This document shows, in pieces, positions 7,042-8,002 of a stretch of 8,002 nt of DNA; position 1 is the stretch's first letter, and each line of letters begins with the position of its first letter. The notes beneath the pieces were generated by a model, which made no database searches, was not told the origin of the DNA, and saw only the letters and a list, made by a program, of their open reading frames with translations. The DNA lies in assembly GCA_021205715.1 (NCBI GenBank), contig JAJPXA010000135.1, forward strand, positions 1 through 8,002, read 5' to 3'. Both the position numbers and the translations under genes were made by a program. This stretch comes from Bacillota bacterium (GTDB lineage: Bacteria > Bacillota > Clostridia > UBA1381).

Positions 7042-7524
7042 ATGAAACGACAAGATTACATATCATGGGACGAGTACTTTATGGGCATCGCGCTTTTGTC
7101 GGCGCAGCGGAGCAAGGACTCCAATACGCAGGTCGGCGCGTGCATCGTGAACCGAGAGAACAAAATTTTATCGCTCGGCTATAACGGTATGCCAATCGGC
7201 TGCGACGACAACGAAATGCCGTGGGAGAGGGAGGGCGAAACTCCCGTGGACACGAAATATATGTATGTGTGCCACGCCGAGCTGAACGCTATTTTAAACC
7301 GAAGCTCCGGCTCCCTTGACGGCGCGAAGCTCTACGTCACGCTTTTCCCGTGCAACGAGTGCGCGAAAGCGATAATTCAAAGCGGAATCCGCGAGGTTGT
7401 GTATATGTCGGACAAATACTGCGGCGCGGACAATAATATCGCGTCAAAGAAGATGTTTGATATGGTAGGCGTAAAATACCGCCGCTACGAGCCGACCGGC
7501 AGACGGCTTACAATTGAATTGTAA
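7042..7524 (+). CDS. dCMP deaminase (ComEB-like)
   Basis: A zinc-dependent cytidine/deoxycytidylate deaminase that converts dCMP to dUMP, the substrate of thymidylate synthase, in the cytoplasm. At 160 residues it has the family's usual length. The zinc site is visible as CHAE (77-80, His78 as ligand and Glu80 as proton shuttle) and PCNEC (103-107, Cys104 and Cys107 as ligands). SKDSNTQVGACIV (24-36) and GYNGMPIGCDD (46-56) are the substrate-binding motifs typical of dCMP deaminases, which separates it from tRNA adenosine or cytosine deaminases. The ATG at 7042 has GGAGG 6 nt upstream. In Bacillus the homologous gene comEB sits beside competence genes, but no competence gene is visible here. 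It lies 50 nt after yfcE with no terminator between, so it is probably the last gene of the operon. Confidence 0.94.
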   Translation: MKRQDYISWDEYFMGIALLSAQRSKDSNTQVGACIVNRENKILSLGYNGMPIGCDDNEMPWEREGETPVDTKYMYVCHAELNAILNRSSGSLDGAKLYVTLFPCNECAKAIIQSGIREVVYMSDKYCGADNNIASKKMFDMVGVKYRRYEPTGRRLTIEL

Positions 7525-7539
7525 TTTGCAAAATCTAAA

Positions 7540-7574
7540 AACAGCCGATGCAATGTAGTGATGCATCGGCTGTT
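7540..7574. terminator. Bidirectional terminator between convergent genes
   Basis: AACAGCCGATGCA (7540-7552) and TGCATCGGCTGTT (7562-7574) form a perfect 13-bp stem with a 9-nt loop. Read on the - strand the stem is followed by TTTTAGATTTTGC, a good U-rich tail. On the + strand the tail is weaker (CAAATATTTT). It sits 15 nt after the dCMP deaminase stop and 13 nt after the end of the convergent gene, so it probably serves both. Confidence 0.87.
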
Positions 7575-7587
7575 CAAATATTTTAAA

Positions 7588-8002
7588 TTATTTTGCCACC
7601 ATTTCGCTTAAACCGATTTTCGGACCCCATTCACAGCTCTCTTGTATCTTCAAGATATATCCGTTGTTCAACGGCAAAGTTACATGTTGAGGCAATGCTT
7701 CGGGATCTACATCTATGCTTTGAACCTCTTGCCCGTCGATAAAAAAGGTTATGGTAGACATTTTCATATCCGAATCATCAACATGACCTATATCAAAATC
7801 CAGAGTGGAGTATTTGCCCTCAAGATTTATAAGGACATAGGAGTTGTTGCCGTTAAGTACAATTCCGTTACTGCATGTATTGCCTGCCATTTGAAAAGTT
7901 TCTCCTTCAATTTTCAAATACGAATCGGAATAAATCTGCTCATACGGCGGATTGACACCCACAAGGTAATAGTCGCCCGCGTCATTTTTAGGCGGCGGCA
8001 TA
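7588..8002 (-). CDS. C-terminal part of a protein with an NPCBM/NEW2-like domain
   Basis: The C-terminal 137 residues of a convergent gene that runs off the right edge. A Met is encoded by the last codon in view, but nothing beyond it can be seen and no ribosome binding site is available, so this is treated as a fragment. The sequence GDYYLVGVNPPYEQI (9-23 of the fragment) and then MAGNTCSNGIVLN (38-50), SYVLINLEGKYSTLDFDIGHVDD (54-76, shown by its ends SYVLINLEGKY and LDFDIGHVDD), TFFIDGQEVQSIDV (85-98) and LPQHVTLPL (103-111) follow the pattern of NPCBM/NEW2 modules, beta-sandwich domains found at the ends of secreted or stalk-domain proteins of Firmicutes that are thought to bind carbohydrate. 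No membrane helix or sorting signal is at its C-terminus. The assignment is by pattern and is moderate. GCG-type codons seem rarer than in its neighbours. Confidence 0.65.
   Translation of the reverse strand, partial: MPPPKNDAGDYYLVGVNPPYEQIYSDSYLKIEGETFQMAGNTCSNGIVLNGNNSYVLINLEGKYSTLDFDIGHVDDSDMKMSTITFFIDGQEVQSIDVDPEALPQHVTLPLNNGYILKIQESCEWGPKIGLSEMVAK

Noticed and set aside
1..8002. CRISPR array, tRNA, rRNA, transposase or phage genes
   Set aside because: No regularly spaced repeats, cloverleaf-like segments or mobile-element proteins were seen by eye on either strand.

Overview
The window looks like an ordinary chromosomal stretch from an anaerobic, plant-polysaccharide-degrading Firmicute, most likely a gut or rumen member of class Clostridia. 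The grounds are dense AGGAGG-type ribosome binding sites, a consensus sigma-A promoter, a large secreted modular glycoside hydrolase with Ig-like and F5/8-type domains, and a mid-range G+C with frequent GCG, GGC and CGC codons. Species cannot be named from the sequence alone.

Left block (1-5703, + strand): three genes read in one direction and end at one hairpin terminator. They are a MATE-family multidrug/Na+ exporter whose N-terminus lies off the left edge, a MalY/PatB-type PLP-dependent C-S lyase or aminotransferase 25 nt downstream, and a secreted GH30-family glycosidase of about 1038 residues. The start of the glycosidase is next to the stop of malY. The glycosidase has a signal peptide, a catalytic barrel with both expected glutamates, an Ig-like (Big_2) domain, an F5/8 type C/CBM32-like domain, a small beta domain and a C-terminal module of unknown type. 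It has no dockerin, LPXTG or SLH anchor.

Middle block (5708-7574, + strand): a textbook promoter (TTGAAA, 17 nt, TATAAT) opens a second transcription unit. It holds two different calcineurin-like metallophosphoesterases joined by a TAATG stop/start overlap (a COG1768-like protein, then a YfcE/MJ0936-like protein) and a dCMP deaminase. The unit ends at a perfect 13-bp hairpin that probably serves both strands.

Right edge (7588-8002, - strand): the C-terminal part of a convergent gene whose product resembles an NPCBM/NEW2-type carbohydrate-binding module. Its N-terminus is outside the window.

The left block joins transport and sulfur amino acid metabolism to extracellular glycan breakdown. 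The middle block looks like housekeeping nucleotide and phosphoester metabolism. I see no mobile element, CRISPR, RNA gene, phage gene or clearly new system. The main points for a second look are the architecture of the glycosidase, its co-transcription with malY, the coupled phosphoesterase pair and a perfect inverted repeat inside malY. No gene-free stretch exceeds about 130 nt.
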